A DNA stretch of 64,000 bases from Pseudopedobacter saltans DSM 12145 (lineage in GTDB: Bacteria; Bacteroidota; Bacteroidia; Sphingobacteriales; Sphingobacteriaceae): contig NC_015177.1 in assembly GCF_000190735.1 (NCBI RefSeq), positions 3,906,001-3,970,000 on the forward strand, in the 5' to 3' direction. The position numbers and the translations under genes were made by a program. This document shows positions 16,754 to 25,404 of the stretch, in pieces. Every line of letters begins with the position of its first letter. Position 1 is the stretch's first letter. The notes below the pieces were generated by a model. It was not told where the DNA came from, made no database searches, and was given only the letters and a program-made list of their open reading frames with translations.

Positions 16754-16818
16754 TAGTTCATTAGTAAATTATCTTGGCGCACTAGTTCATTAGATAAATG
16801 TCTATAGGTTCATGAACC
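16754..16818. repeat. Short direct repeats and a palindrome between greA and HIT gene
   Basis: TAGTTCATTAG occurs twice (16754-16764 and 16783-16793, 29 bases apart), followed by a perfect 12-base palindrome GGTTCATGAACC (16807-16818) sharing the GTTCAT core. This could be a binding region or a low-complexity spacer. Confidence 0.4.
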
Positions 16819-16837
16819 ATCATCTGATTGATATTGA

Positions 16838-17311
16838 CTACCTGCTAATATCAAGAATTTCAAATTCCATTTTGCCCGCCGGTACAGTAATTTCAGCTTT
16901 ATCTCCAACAGATTTTCCCAATAAACCTTGTGCGATTGGAGACTTTACAGAAATCTTGCCAGATTTTAAATCAGCTTCATTCTCGGCAACCAGTTGATAA
17001 GTCATTGTTGCACCATTTTTCACATTCTTAATTTTCACTATGGACAAAGCTAATACTTTAGTTGTGTCAATCTTAGACTCATCAATTAAGCGGGCATTAG
17101 CCAATGTGTTTTCTAATTTAGCAATTTTTGTCTCGTGTAAAGCTTGAGCCTCCTTCGCAGCGTCATATTCTGCATTTTCAGATAGGTCACCTTTATCTCT
17201 TGCTTCGGCAATTGCGTTTGCAATTTTAGCCCTTCCTTCCGTTTTTAGGTACTGTAACTCTTGTTTTAAGTTCTCTAATCCTTCTTTGGTGAAATATGCT
17301 ATCTCAGTCAT
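16838..17311 (-). CDS. greA: Transcription elongation factor GreA
   Basis: A 157-residue Gre factor that rescues backtracked RNA polymerase by stimulating transcript cleavage. The N-terminal coiled coil carries the acidic tip in ARDKGDLSENAEYDAAKEAQ, and the C-terminal FKBP-like domain ends with SPIAQGLLGKSVGDKAEITVP. The start is placed at the ATG at 17311 (MTEIAYFTKEG), which matches the family start; six extra codons upstream are unlikely to be translated. The HIT gene follows downstream. Confidence 0.95.
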   Translation of the reverse strand: MTEIAYFTKEGLENLKQELQYLKTEGRAKIANAIAEARDKGDLSENAEYDAAKEAQALHETKIAKLENTLANARLIDESKIDTTKVLALSIVKIKNVKNGATMTYQLVAENEADLKSGKISVKSPIAQGLLGKSVGDKAEITVPAGKMEFEILDISR

Positions 17312-17365
17312 AATTTTATTTTTGAACACTAAACATTTTGGCTTTCGCCGGTCTATAAAAAAGAA

Positions 17366-17397
17366 GCAAGACTATAACAGCGTGGTTATAGTCTTGC
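17366..17397 (-). terminator. Terminator of the rsmA-dehydrogenase pair
   Basis: Perfect 13-base arms GCAAGACTATAAC and GTTATAGTCTTGC with a 6-base loop, followed on the minus strand by TTCTTTTTT. It separates the dehydrogenase from greA. Confidence 0.85.
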
Positions 17398-17427
17398 CCG
17401 ATTTTCACGAAGATAATATTTTTATTT

Positions 17428-18354
17428 TTACAAATCCAAATTTTTCAGCTTGTCGGCTAATACCTCAGAAATTTTACGATACGAGTCAAAAGTCCATCCT
17501 CCAACATGCGGGCTCAATAATACTTTCGGCTCATTTGCAAGATCCTGGTACCAATCCTGCTCACTTAATTTAGGGAATTTTTCAACTTCCAGAACATCCA
17601 GCCCTGCGCCTAAAATCTTTCCTTCTTTTATAGCATTAAGTATGGCCCTCGTGTTAGTAATTTCGCCTCTGGCCAAACTGATAAAGAATATCGGTTTTTT
17701 AAAATGTCTCAAATATTCATTATTTACCATTTGTCTGGTTTCAGGAGTTAGTGGAATATGTAAGCTTACAACGTCTGCTAATTTTACTACTTCTTCCATG
17801 CTCACTTCTCTAACATAATCGTCAGAAAAACCGGTTTTATACTTGTCGTAAGCAATTACATCAACACCAAATCCTTTTAGTCTTCTGGCAAAGGCACCGC
17901 CATTATTTCCATAACCAATAATCGCTACAGTTTTGCCCATAAGCTCATATCCTCTGTTAGCCTCTCTGTCCCAAATGCCGTTTCGAACTTGCATATCTGC
18001 TTGTTGTAAATTATTCATAAGGTTTAACAGCATTCCCATGGCATGTTCTGCAACTGCATCCCTATTTCCCTCAGGCGCGTTAATCAAAGCTATGTTTTTT
18101 GCAACGGCATAAGCCTCATCAATATTATCCATTCCCGCGCCGGCTCTTGCAATGAATTTTAAATTAGGGCCTTTATCTATAACCTCTTTGTCAAAATTGA
18201 ATTTAGATCTTACAGCAACACCGTCATATTCATGCAAAATCTCTAAAGCTTCCGCTTTAGTTATTTTAGGTTGGTAATTTACCTGGTATCCAAGCTCTTC
18301 AGCGGCAATTTGGAAACTCTTTTCCAAATCATCTATAATTAAAAGTTTTTTCAT
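17428..18354 (-). CDS. D-2-hydroxyacid dehydrogenase (NAD-dependent)
   Basis: A 308-residue member of the D-isomer-specific 2-hydroxyacid dehydrogenases. The NAD-binding glycine motif is in VAIIGYGNNGGAFARRL, the catalytic Arg in SLARGEITNT, and the catalytic His in LSPHVGGWTFDS. It resembles 3-phosphoglycerate dehydrogenase cores (RAGAGMDNIDEAYA), but it lacks an ACT domain and is not beside serC, so the substrate is left open. It follows rsmA after 3 bases in one operon with a strong terminator behind it. Confidence 0.9.
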   Translation of the reverse strand: MKKLLIIDDLEKSFQIAAEELGYQVNYQPKITKAEALEILHEYDGVAVRSKFNFDKEVIDKGPNLKFIARAGAGMDNIDEAYAVAKNIALINAPEGNRDAVAEHAMGMLLNLMNNLQQADMQVRNGIWDREANRGYELMGKTVAIIGYGNNGGAFARRLKGFGVDVIAYDKYKTGFSDDYVREVSMEEVVKLADVVSLHIPLTPETRQMVNNEYLRHFKKPIFFISLARGEITNTRAILNAIKEGKILGAGLDVLEVEKFPKLSEQDWYQDLANEPKVLLSPHVGGWTFDSYRKISEVLADKLKNLDL

Positions 18355-18357
18355 CTA

Positions 18358-19152
18358 CTATTGGTGATCAAGTGATTTGTTTTGTTCTATCAGGTTTGTT
18401 AAGTCAACAAAATCTTTAACCGTTAACCTTTCTGCCCGTAAAGTCCATACTTCTTCTTCGCCCTGCAATTCTTTTTTGATTATCCCGGATAATGCATTGC
18501 TTAAAGTCTTTCTTCGCTGGTTGAAACCAGCTTTTACAATCTGCCAAAAAAGTTTTTCATTGCACTCCAATGTCTCGGTTTCGTTCCTTGTCAGTCTGAT
18601 GACTGCCGATAGAACTTTTGGAGGGGGATTAAAAACGCCGGCTTTTACAGTAAAGAGATATTCACATTTATAATAAGCCTGTAAAAACACACTTAATATT
18701 CCATATTCCTTGCTCCCTGCTTTTGCCACACAACGTTCAGCTACTTCTTTTTGAAACATTCCAACAACTTCAGGTACATGGTTTCTGTTCTCTAAAACTT
18801 TAAATAAAATCTGGGAACTGATGTTGTAAGGAAAATTTCCAATGATAGCAAAAGGTTCTAAAAAGATATCCCGGAAATTCAATTGGAGAAAATCCGCATT
18901 AATTAATTTGTCTCCTAAATTCGGATATTGTTTATGTAAAAATTCAAAAGATTCTGTGTCAATGTCTATCAGATAAGTTTCATAATCAGTTTTTTGAAGC
19001 AAAAAATCAGAAAGTACGCCCATTCCGGGGCCAACTTCCAGTACTTTTTTGTACTTATCTGTATGAATTAGGGAGTCTACAATTTTTTGAGCGATATTTT
19101 TATCTGTCAAAAAGTGCTGTCCTAAATGCTTTTTTGCTTTAACCGAATCCAT
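18358..19152 (-). CDS. rsmA: 16S rRNA dimethyladenosine transferase
   Basis: RsmA/KsgA dimethylates two adjacent adenines near the 3' end of 16S rRNA during small-subunit assembly. The protein begins MDSVKAKKHLGQHFLTDKNIA, with the SAM-binding motif EVGPGMGVLSDF and motif IV NFPYNISSQ (Phe in place of the commoner Leu). The start is set at the ATG at 19152, because a -7 promoter box lies inside the longer possible reading from 19209, and the family N-terminus begins here. About 264 residues, normal length. It is divergent from pdxA with a 101-base gap. Confidence 0.95.
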   Translation of the reverse strand: MDSVKAKKHLGQHFLTDKNIAQKIVDSLIHTDKYKKVLEVGPGMGVLSDFLLQKTDYETYLIDIDTESFEFLHKQYPNLGDKLINADFLQLNFRDIFLEPFAIIGNFPYNISSQILFKVLENRNHVPEVVGMFQKEVAERCVAKAGSKEYGILSVFLQAYYKCEYLFTVKAGVFNPPPKVLSAVIRLTRNETETLECNEKLFWQIVKAGFNQRRKTLSNALSGIIKKELQGEEEVWTLRAERLTVKDFVDLTNLIEQNKSLDHQ

Positions 19153-19170
19153 TCTGAATAAAATTGGCGA

Positions 19171-19178
19171 CAAATTTA
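19171..19178 (-). promoter_or_regulatory. -7 promoter box of rsmA
   Basis: TAAATTTG on the minus strand, 18 bases before the chosen ATG. A TTG lies about 25 bases further upstream, slightly long for a -33 partner. It supports the shorter start of rsmA. Confidence 0.5.
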
Positions 19179-19253
19179 CATAAAAGATTACTAAGGAATA
19201 GGCCAACATTCAACTCAAAATCTTTAATTTGCAAAAAATAAGAGATAAAATCT

Positions 19254-20309
19254 ATGAGCAGAAACTTAAAAGTTGGTATATCTATAGGAGATATCAATGG
19301 TATTGGCTTAGAAGTGATTATTAAAACGCTTAGCGATTCGGAGATATATAAATATTGTACCCCAATTGTTTATGGCCATACAAAAGTGGCCTCTTTTCAT
19401 AGAAAAGCTGCGGGAATAAATGAATTTGTGTTTCAGGTAATTAATGATGCCGAAAGTGCTCAGGCAGGGAAACCCAATATGATTAATTGTTGGGAAGAAG
19501 ATGTGAAGATAGATCTGGGTGTTTCCAATGAAACCGGAGGGAAGTACGCATTGTTGTCGTTGCAAAGAGCTACTGACGATTTGGTTTCCCGAAAAATTGA
19601 TGCATTAATAACTGCGCCAATTAACAAGCATAATATACAAAGCGAAGACTTTAAATTTCCCGGACATACAGAATACATTCAGGAAAGAGCAAATGGCAAG
19701 GACTCTTTAATGTTTTTGATAAGTGAAGATTTAAAGGTGGGGGTTGTTACAGGTCATGTGCCGGTTAAAGATATTGTTAAGGGTGTAACCAAGGAAGCCA
19801 TCGTTTCGAAACTTAAATTGATGAATGAATCTTTGAAAAAAGATTTTTGGGTAGAGAAGCCGAAAATAGCCGTTTTAGGTCTTAATCCACATGCCGGGGA
19901 TAATGGTCTTTTGGGGTCGGAGGAATTGGAAATTATAAGTCCGGCAATAGAAGAAGCATTCAACGAAGGAATTCTGGCATTTGGTCCTTTTCCTGCAGAT
20001 GGATTCTTTGGAAACCAGTCTTATGCGAAATTTGATGCCATATTGGCAATGTATCACGATCAGGGATTAATTCCATTTAAAGCAGCTAGTTTTAATAGGG
20101 GAATAAACTTTACGGCAGGATTGGATGTTGTGAGAACTTCTCCCGACCATGGTACAGGATATGATATTGCGGGCAAAAATATGGCATCACCAACATCTTT
20201 CAGAGAAGCGCTTTTTTTAGCGCTGCATATAGTAAGACAAAGGAGAGAGCAGGAAGAGTTGATGAGTAATCCGCTGCTTTTCTCCAAAATGAGTAAAGAT
20301 AGAGACTAA
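19254..20309 (+). CDS. pdxA: 4-hydroxythreonine-4-phosphate dehydrogenase PdxA
   Basis: A 351-residue NAD-dependent metalloenzyme of the DXP-dependent pyridoxal phosphate pathway, which oxidises 4-phosphohydroxy-L-threonine. Family segments visible are GISIGDINGIGLEVIIK at the start, TAPINKHNI, FPGHTEYI, LNPHAGDNGLLGSEE and MYHDQGLIPFK, which include the metal-binding histidines. A histidine also occurs in TSPDHGTGYDIAG. Complete length. It is monocistronic, divergent from rsmA and followed by a 139-base gap. No pdxJ is seen nearby. Confidence 0.95.
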   Translation: MSRNLKVGISIGDINGIGLEVIIKTLSDSEIYKYCTPIVYGHTKVASFHRKAAGINEFVFQVINDAESAQAGKPNMINCWEEDVKIDLGVSNETGGKYALLSLQRATDDLVSRKIDALITAPINKHNIQSEDFKFPGHTEYIQERANGKDSLMFLISEDLKVGVVTGHVPVKDIVKGVTKEAIVSKLKLMNESLKKDFWVEKPKIAVLGLNPHAGDNGLLGSEELEIISPAIEEAFNEGILAFGPFPADGFFGNQSYAKFDAILAMYHDQGLIPFKAASFNRGINFTAGLDVVRTSPDHGTGYDIAGKNMASPTSFREALFLALHIVRQRREQEELMSNPLLFSKMSKDRD

Positions 20310-20421
20310 GTAAGCAGAATATTTGGTAATTAAAGTAGTGTGAAATTATCGATGTTGTTACTTGTTGATAATGATTTAGATATATTTTTTTAAAAAACTT
20401 TATAGCTGAATAAAAAATTCC

Positions 20422-20429
20422 TAAATTTG
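20422..20429 (+). promoter_or_regulatory. -7 promoter box of the yceD-rpmF operon
   Basis: TAAATTTG, a perfect TAnnTTTG match, lies 19 bases before the TTG start codon of the YceD-like gene. No clear TTG -33 element at the expected distance. Confidence 0.45.
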
Positions 20430-20448
20430 CAGGCTTAATTGTCGGACT

Positions 20449-20982
20449 TTGAAATCGTTAAAGCAATATTCGGTACCTCACACAGGTTTAAAGCTTGGGA
20501 AGCATCAATTTAGTTTTGATGTAGACAAGGCTTTCTTCGATGAGTTTGAGTATTCTCTGGTAAAGGAAGGGAAGGTAAAAGTAGATCTTGTTTTAGATAA
20601 ACAAGAGACTATGTTGATATTGGATTTTAAGCTGCAGGGGCAAGTTTATTTAACTTGCGACCGTTGTTTGTCTGAGTATCCGCAACATATAGAAGGGGAA
20701 GATAGACTGATAGCTAAGTTCTCTGAAGATAAAGAATTGGAGGATGATTCGGAGGAAGTTGTTGTTTTGACTAAAAATGATTCCGAAATAAATGTTTCGG
20801 AGTTCATTTATGAAATGATAACTTTGTCCCTGCCTTATATCAATTTATGTGATGCACCAGGCAATACATCAGCTTGTGATGAGGAAATGATAGCGAAGCT
20901 AAAAGAGCTTTCAGCTGAAGAAGAAGAAAATAACAATACGGACCCTCGTTGGGACGCGTTGAAAAGTATAAAGAATAATTAA
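20449..20982 (+). CDS. YceD/DUF177-family protein
   Basis: A 177-residue acidic protein of the DUF177/YceD family, whose genes sit beside rpmF in most bacteria and have been linked to 23S rRNA metabolism. It has two cysteine clusters, LTCDRC near residue 67 and NLCDAPGNTSACDEE near residue 140, that probably bind zinc. The only start in frame is TTG at 20449; no ATG or GTG lies between it and the promoter box. It is followed after 13 bases by rpmF, the conserved pairing. Confidence 0.88.
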   Translation: MKSLKQYSVPHTGLKLGKHQFSFDVDKAFFDEFEYSLVKEGKVKVDLVLDKQETMLILDFKLQGQVYLTCDRCLSEYPQHIEGEDRLIAKFSEDKELEDDSEEVVVLTKNDSEINVSEFIYEMITLSLPYINLCDAPGNTSACDEEMIAKLKELSAEEEENNNTDPRWDALKSIKNN

Positions 20983-20995
20983 AAAATAGGAAAAA

Positions 20996-21187
20996 ATGGC
21001 ACATCCAAAGCGCAAAACATCAAAAGCGAGAAGAGATAAGAGAAGAACTCATTATAAAGCGGAAGCTCCAGCTTTATGGGTTTGCAAAGAAACCGGTGCG
21101 GTACATTTACCACACAGAGCTTATAACGTTGATGGTAACCTTTACTACAAAGGGAAACTTATCATTGAAAACACAGCTATAGCATAA
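20996..21187 (+). CDS. rpmF: 50S ribosomal protein L32
   Basis: A 63-residue L32 with the standard N-terminus [20 protein letters not shown]. The segment [16 protein letters not shown] is the conserved core with a single Cys: the four-cysteine zinc form is not present. Part of the yceD-rpmF-plsX-fabH order conserved across bacteria. Confidence 0.97.
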   Translation: MAHPKRKTSKARRDKRRTHYKAEAPALWVCKETGAVHLPHRAYNVDGNLYYKGKLIIENTAIA

Positions 21188-21256
21188 GTTTAGTTTTTTC
21201 TAAGCTGGGGAACTAATTACTGTTTTCCGTTGTCTTTTAAAAGCATTGATATAAGT

Positions 21257-21285
21257 AGAACCCATGTGTTAAACACATGGGTTCT
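21257..21285 (+). terminator. Perfect hairpin between rpmF and plsX
   Basis: Arms AGAACCCATGTGT and ACACATGGGTTCT pair perfectly over 13 bases with a 3-base loop, 69 bases after rpmF and 74 before plsX. Only a short T-tract (TTCTTTAATC) follows, so it may end or attenuate transcription into the lipid genes, or stabilise the rpmF transcript. Confidence 0.6.
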
Positions 21286-21359
21286 TTAATCACGACTATT
21301 TGTTTGTCGATTTTAAGCGCATTAAAAGCAAACATTTTAACGAAAAAACGAATCACTTG

Positions 21360-22298
21360 ATGAAAATTGGCTTAGATATTATGGGAGGTGATTATGCTCC
21401 TAAAGCTACCGTACTAGGTGCTATAGAAGCTCACTCTCAACTAAAAAATAACCAACACCTGGTTCTCGTAGGAGATAAAGACCAAATTATTCCTATTCTA
21501 CAAGACCAAAACTTCAACCCAGATCATTTCGAATATATACATACTACAGAAGTAATAGGTATGGGCGAACACCCGACAAAGGCCATCGTTCAGAAACCAA
21601 ATTCCAGTATATCTGTAGGTTTCCAATTGTTAAAAACAGGAGATCTGGATTCCTTTGCATCTGCAGGAAATACTGGAGCAATGCTTGTTGGATCAATGTT
21701 CAGTGTAAAAGCAATTCCGGGAGTTATTAGACCGGCTATTGCCTCGATAGCCCCGCAACTTGCAGGTGGCTACGGTATTTTGCTTGATGTTGGTGCAAAT
21801 GCAGATTGTAAACCAGATAATCTATTGCAATTTGGAATTCTGGGAAGTCTATATATAGAGCACATATATGGTGTTAAAAATGGCAAGGTTGGGTTAATGA
21901 ATATAGGCGAAGAAGAAGAAAAAGGTAATTTGCTGGCTCAGGCCGCTTATACCATGATGAAAGAAACCAGCCTGATTAATTTTATTGGAAATATAGAAGG
22001 TAGAGACCTTTTTAATAATACAGCAGATGTAATTGTTTGCGATGGTTTTACTGGAAATGTTATGCTGAAATTGGCAGAATCATTTTATGTAATCACACGC
22101 AAAAAAGGTTTTAAAGACGAATTTTTCGATCGCTTGAATTACGAGGAAATCGGAGGTAGCCCAATATTGGGAATTAACGCTCCGGCTGTAATCGGACACG
22201 GGGTTTCTTCGCCAAAAGCGATAAAAAATATGGTTTTAATGTCGAGAGATATGGTGGAAACCAATCTTATTGAGAAATTTAAAGCTGCTTTTAATTAA
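21360..22298 (+). CDS. plsX: Phosphate acyltransferase PlsX
   Basis: PlsX converts acyl-ACP to acyl-phosphate, the first step of the PlsX/PlsY route to phosphatidic acid. The start is placed at the ATG at 21360, where the protein begins MKIGLDIMGGDYAPKATVLG, the family N-terminus; 20 upstream codons read as Lys-rich non-conserved sequence. Further family segments are SAGNTGAMLVG, LLDVGANADCKP and CDGFTGNVMLK. 312 residues, normal. fabH follows after 15 bases. Confidence 0.95.
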   Translation: MKIGLDIMGGDYAPKATVLGAIEAHSQLKNNQHLVLVGDKDQIIPILQDQNFNPDHFEYIHTTEVIGMGEHPTKAIVQKPNSSISVGFQLLKTGDLDSFASAGNTGAMLVGSMFSVKAIPGVIRPAIASIAPQLAGGYGILLDVGANADCKPDNLLQFGILGSLYIEHIYGVKNGKVGLMNIGEEEEKGNLLAQAAYTMMKETSLINFIGNIEGRDLFNNTADVIVCDGFTGNVMLKLAESFYVITRKKGFKDEFFDRLNYEEIGGSPILGINAPAVIGHGVSSPKAIKNMVLMSRDMVETNLIEKFKAAFN

Positions 22299-22313
22299 TC
22301 TTAAGAGATTTTT

Positions 22314-23318
22314 ATGAATAAAATTCATGCTGCTATTACAGCAGTACATGGTTATGTTCCAGATTACGTTTTAACCAATCACGAGTTAGAGAAAATGGTT
22401 GAAACCAATGATGAGTGGATTGTGTCCCGTACAGGAATTAAGGAAAGACGGATATTAAAAGATGTTACGCAGGCGACTTCTGATTTGGCTGTTCCTGCAG
22501 TAGAAGGCTTGCTTAAAAAAAGAGGAATATCTGCGGAAGAGATAGATTTAATAATTTTCTGTACATCCACACCGGATATGTTATTTCCGGCAACAGCAAA
22601 TATTCTTGCAGACAAGGTGGGTGCAAAAAATGCTTGGGGATATGATTTACAAGCGGCGTGTTCTGGTTTTATTTATGGACTTACAACAGGTGCTCAGTTT
22701 ATAGAATCCGGTCATCACAAAAAAGTGTTGGTAGTAGGTGGCGACACAATGTCTCGTGTAATTAATTATGAAGACAGGGCTACTTGTATTTTATTTGGTG
22801 ACGGTTGCGGTTGCGCATTGTTAGAACCAAACGAGGAAGGTCTTGGAATACAAGATGCGATCCTTAAAAGTGATGGTGGAGGCAAGGACTATTTGAATAT
22901 CCGTGGAGGAGGTTCATTACATCCGGCAACTCACGAGACGGTGGACCAAAAGCTTCACTACGCATTTCAGGAAGGCCAAACCGTGTTTAAATTTGCAGTT
23001 ACCAATATGGCAAATGTTGCAGCAGAGATTATGGAAAAAAATAATCTTACAGCTGACGATATAAAGTGGTTAATTCCGCATCAGGCCAATAAAAGAATTA
23101 TAGACGCAACTGCAAACAGAATGGGAATAGGCCCCGAAAAAGTGGCAATTAATATTGAGAAGTACGGTAATACAACAAACGGTACTATTCCGTTATGCTT
23201 GTGGGACTGGGAAAGCAAACTGAAAAAAGGAGATAACCTTATTTTAGCGGCTTTCGGTGGAGGTTTTACCTGGGGTTCCGTTTACCTTAAGTGGGCTTAC
23301 GACGGTAACAAATCATAA
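22314..23318 (+). CDS. fabH: Beta-ketoacyl-ACP synthase III FabH
   Basis: FabH condenses acetyl-CoA (or a branched acyl-CoA) with malonyl-ACP to begin fatty acid synthesis. The Cys-His-Asn triad is visible: Cys in LQAACSGFIYGL near residue 115, His in IPHQANKRI near residue 259, and Asn in KYGNTTNGTIP near residue 290. 334 residues, full length. It sits between plsX and the acetyl-CoA carboxylase genes accB and accC, so substrate supply and chain initiation are encoded together. Confidence 0.96.
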   Translation: MNKIHAAITAVHGYVPDYVLTNHELEKMVETNDEWIVSRTGIKERRILKDVTQATSDLAVPAVEGLLKKRGISAEEIDLIIFCTSTPDMLFPATANILADKVGAKNAWGYDLQAACSGFIYGLTTGAQFIESGHHKKVLVVGGDTMSRVINYEDRATCILFGDGCGCALLEPNEEGLGIQDAILKSDGGGKDYLNIRGGGSLHPATHETVDQKLHYAFQEGQTVFKFAVTNMANVAAEIMEKNNLTADDIKWLIPHQANKRIIDATANRMGIGPEKVAINIEKYGNTTNGTIPLCLWDWESKLKKGDNLILAAFGGGFTWGSVYLKWAYDGNKS

Positions 23319-23378
23319 CGATAATTAGATAATTACTATATTAGCTTTTTTTTAACATTTAATATAATACCACAACCA

Positions 23379-23864
23379 ATGGGAATGGACATCAAACAAA
23401 TTCAAGATCTGATTAAGTTTGTAGCTAAATCGGGAGTGAATGAAGTCTCAATTGAAGAAGAGGATTTTAAGATTACTATAAAAACAAACCAGGAGCCTAC
23501 TTACGTAGCAGCTCCGGCACCTCAAGTTATTCAAGCTTCGGTACCAGCAACGGCACCTGTTGCGCCAGTTTCTGCTCCGCAAGCACCTGCTGCTGCAGCT
23601 CAGCCTGCGACAGACAATAACAACTATATTACTATCAAATCTCCAATGATTGGTACTTTTTACCGTTCATCTTCTCCGGATAAGCCATCTTTTGTAAACG
23701 TTGGTGATGAGATTTCTGCTGGAAAAGTGCTTTGTATCGTAGAGGCAATGAAACTTTTCAACGAAATCGAATCAGAAGTATCAGGAAGAATAGTAAAAGT
23801 TTTGGTGGATAATGCTCAACCAGTTGAGTACGATCAACCTTTATTCTTGGTAGAACCAATCTAA
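23379..23864 (+). CDS. accB: Biotin carboxyl carrier protein AccB
   Basis: A 161-residue carrier subunit of acetyl-CoA carboxylase. The N-terminal helical part (residues 1-45) is joined by an Ala/Pro/Gln-rich flexible linker (about 48-82) to the C-terminal biotinyl domain. The biotin-accepting lysine is in [12 protein letters not shown] near residue 124. The thumb segment of the biotinyl domain ([19 protein letters not shown]) identifies it as an acetyl-CoA carboxylase subunit. accC follows after 78 bases. Its need for biotin links this operon functionally to the bio genes at 58-63 kb. Confidence 0.97.
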   Translation: MGMDIKQIQDLIKFVAKSGVNEVSIEEEDFKITIKTNQEPTYVAAPAPQVIQASVPATAPVAPVSAPQAPAAAAQPATDNNNYITIKSPMIGTFYRSSSPDKPSFVNVGDEISAGKVLCIVEAMKLFNEIESEVSGRIVKVLVDNAQPVEYDQPLFLVEPI

Positions 23865-23942
23865 TCAATCAATTTGCCAATCAAATTGTCAATTTTCAGA
23901 GGTTGACTGGTTGGCTATTGTTGTTACTATTTTTAAAGATTT

Positions 23943-25283
23943 ATGTTTAAGAAAATATTAATTGCAAACAGGGGCGAAATTGCGTTACGTATTATACGTA
24001 CATGTAAAGAGATGGGGATTAAAACTGTTGCGGTGTATTCTACCGCCGATAGAGATAGTTTACATGTAAGATTTGCAGATGAAGCCGTTTGTATTGGACC
24101 TCCGCCAAGTAGAGATTCTTATTTGAATATCCCAAATATTATTTCTGCTGCGGAAGTGACTAATGCAGATGCTATTCACCCAGGATATGGATTCTTGTCT
24201 GAGAATGCGAAGTTTTCCGCAATCTGTCAGGAATATGGAATCAAATTTATAGGAGCTACTGCTGATCAAATTAATGCGATGGGCGATAAAGCTTCAGCGA
24301 AAGCGACAATGAAAATAGCTGGAGTTCCAACAATACCGGGTTCAGAAGGGCTTTTGACAAGCGTTAAAGAAGGTATTGAATTAGCAAATAAAATAGGGTA
24401 TCCAATTATCCTGAAAGCAACTGCCGGAGGTGGTGGGCGTGGTATGCGTGTGGTTTGGAAAGACGAAGATTTTGAAAATGCATGGGACAGTGCCCGTCAG
24501 GAATCTGGAGCAGCGTTTGGCAACGATGGTCTTTATATGGAGAAATATATCGAAGACCCAAGACATATCGAAATCCAGGTTATAGGTGACCAATTCGGGA
24601 CAGCCTGCCATTTATCAGAAAGAGATTGTTCCATCCAGCGTCGTCACCAAAAATTAGTAGAAGAAGCACCTTCTCCTTTTATGACTGATGAACTAAGACA
24701 ACGAATGGGAGAAGCTGCTATTAAAGGAGCTGTGGCTGTTAAATATGAAGGAGCGGGAACTATAGAGTTCCTGGTGGATAAGCATCGCAATTTCTATTTC
24801 ATGGAGATGAATACGCGTATCCAGGTAGAGCACCCGGTAACAGAAGAGGTTATTAATTTTGACCTGATTAAAGAACAAATTAAAGTTGCGGCTGGTATCC
24901 CTATTTCGGGAAAATCTTATACGCCTAATATGCATGCTATCGAGTGTCGTATCAATGCGGAAGATCCTTTCAATAACTTTAGACCTTCTCCAGGTAAAAT
25001 TACACATTTCCACTCACCGGGTGGACATGGGGTAAGGGTAGACACTCATGTTTACGCAGGTTATACTATCCCGCCTAATTACGATTCTATGATTGCTAAA
25101 CTAATCTGTGTTGCACAAACCAGGGAAGAAGCTATCAGTACAATGGAGAGAGCGTTGAGTGAGTTTGTGATTGAGGGAATTAAAACAACTATACCGTTTC
25201 ATTTAAGGTTAATGAAGGATCCTAACTTCAGAGCTGGTAATTTTACCACCAAGTTTATGGAAAGCTTCGACTTATCTGAATAG
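23943..25283 (+). CDS. accC: Biotin carboxylase AccC
   Basis: The ATP-grasp subunit of acetyl-CoA carboxylase, which carboxylates the biotin on AccB with bicarbonate and ATP. The N-terminus [20 protein letters not shown] is standard. The glycine-rich ATP loop is [14 protein letters not shown], and the metal and biotin-binding segments [15 protein letters not shown] and [17 protein letters not shown] are intact. 446 residues, full length. It is the last gene of the plsX-fabH-accB-accC set, followed by a strong terminator. Confidence 0.97.
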   Translation: MFKKILIANRGEIALRIIRTCKEMGIKTVAVYSTADRDSLHVRFADEAVCIGPPPSRDSYLNIPNIISAAEVTNADAIHPGYGFLSENAKFSAICQEYGIKFIGATADQINAMGDKASAKATMKIAGVPTIPGSEGLLTSVKEGIELANKIGYPIILKATAGGGGRGMRVVWKDEDFENAWDSARQESGAAFGNDGLYMEKYIEDPRHIEIQVIGDQFGTACHLSERDCSIQRRHQKLVEEAPSPFMTDELRQRMGEAAIKGAVAVKYEGAGTIEFLVDKHRNFYFMEMNTRIQVEHPVTEEVINFDLIKEQIKVAAGIPISGKSYTPNMHAIECRINAEDPFNNFRPSPGKITHFHSPGGHGVRVDTHVYAGYTIPPNYDSMIAKLICVAQTREEAISTMERALSEFVIEGIKTTIPFHLRLMKDPNFRAGNFTTKFMESFDLSE

Positions 25284-25304
25284 TTTTTGAAACTAATTAT
25301 TCTT

Positions 25305-25339
25305 AAAATACCATTCTATTTAAATAGAATGGTATTTTT
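25305..25339. terminator. accC terminator
   Basis: Fourteen-base perfect arms (core ATACCATTCTA / TAGAATGGTAT) with a TTTAAA loop and T-runs on both strands, 21 bases after accC. Confidence 0.85.
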
Positions 25340-25404
25340 GTTTGAAGATAAATGGAGTAAATCTATTATTGTATAAGTGGCTCAATTAGAGATAATTTTT
25401 ATAA

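Noticed and set aside
17428-18354. Calling the dehydrogenase serA
   Set aside because: It has a phosphoglycerate dehydrogenase-like core, but there is no ACT domain and no serC neighbour, so the substrate is not established.
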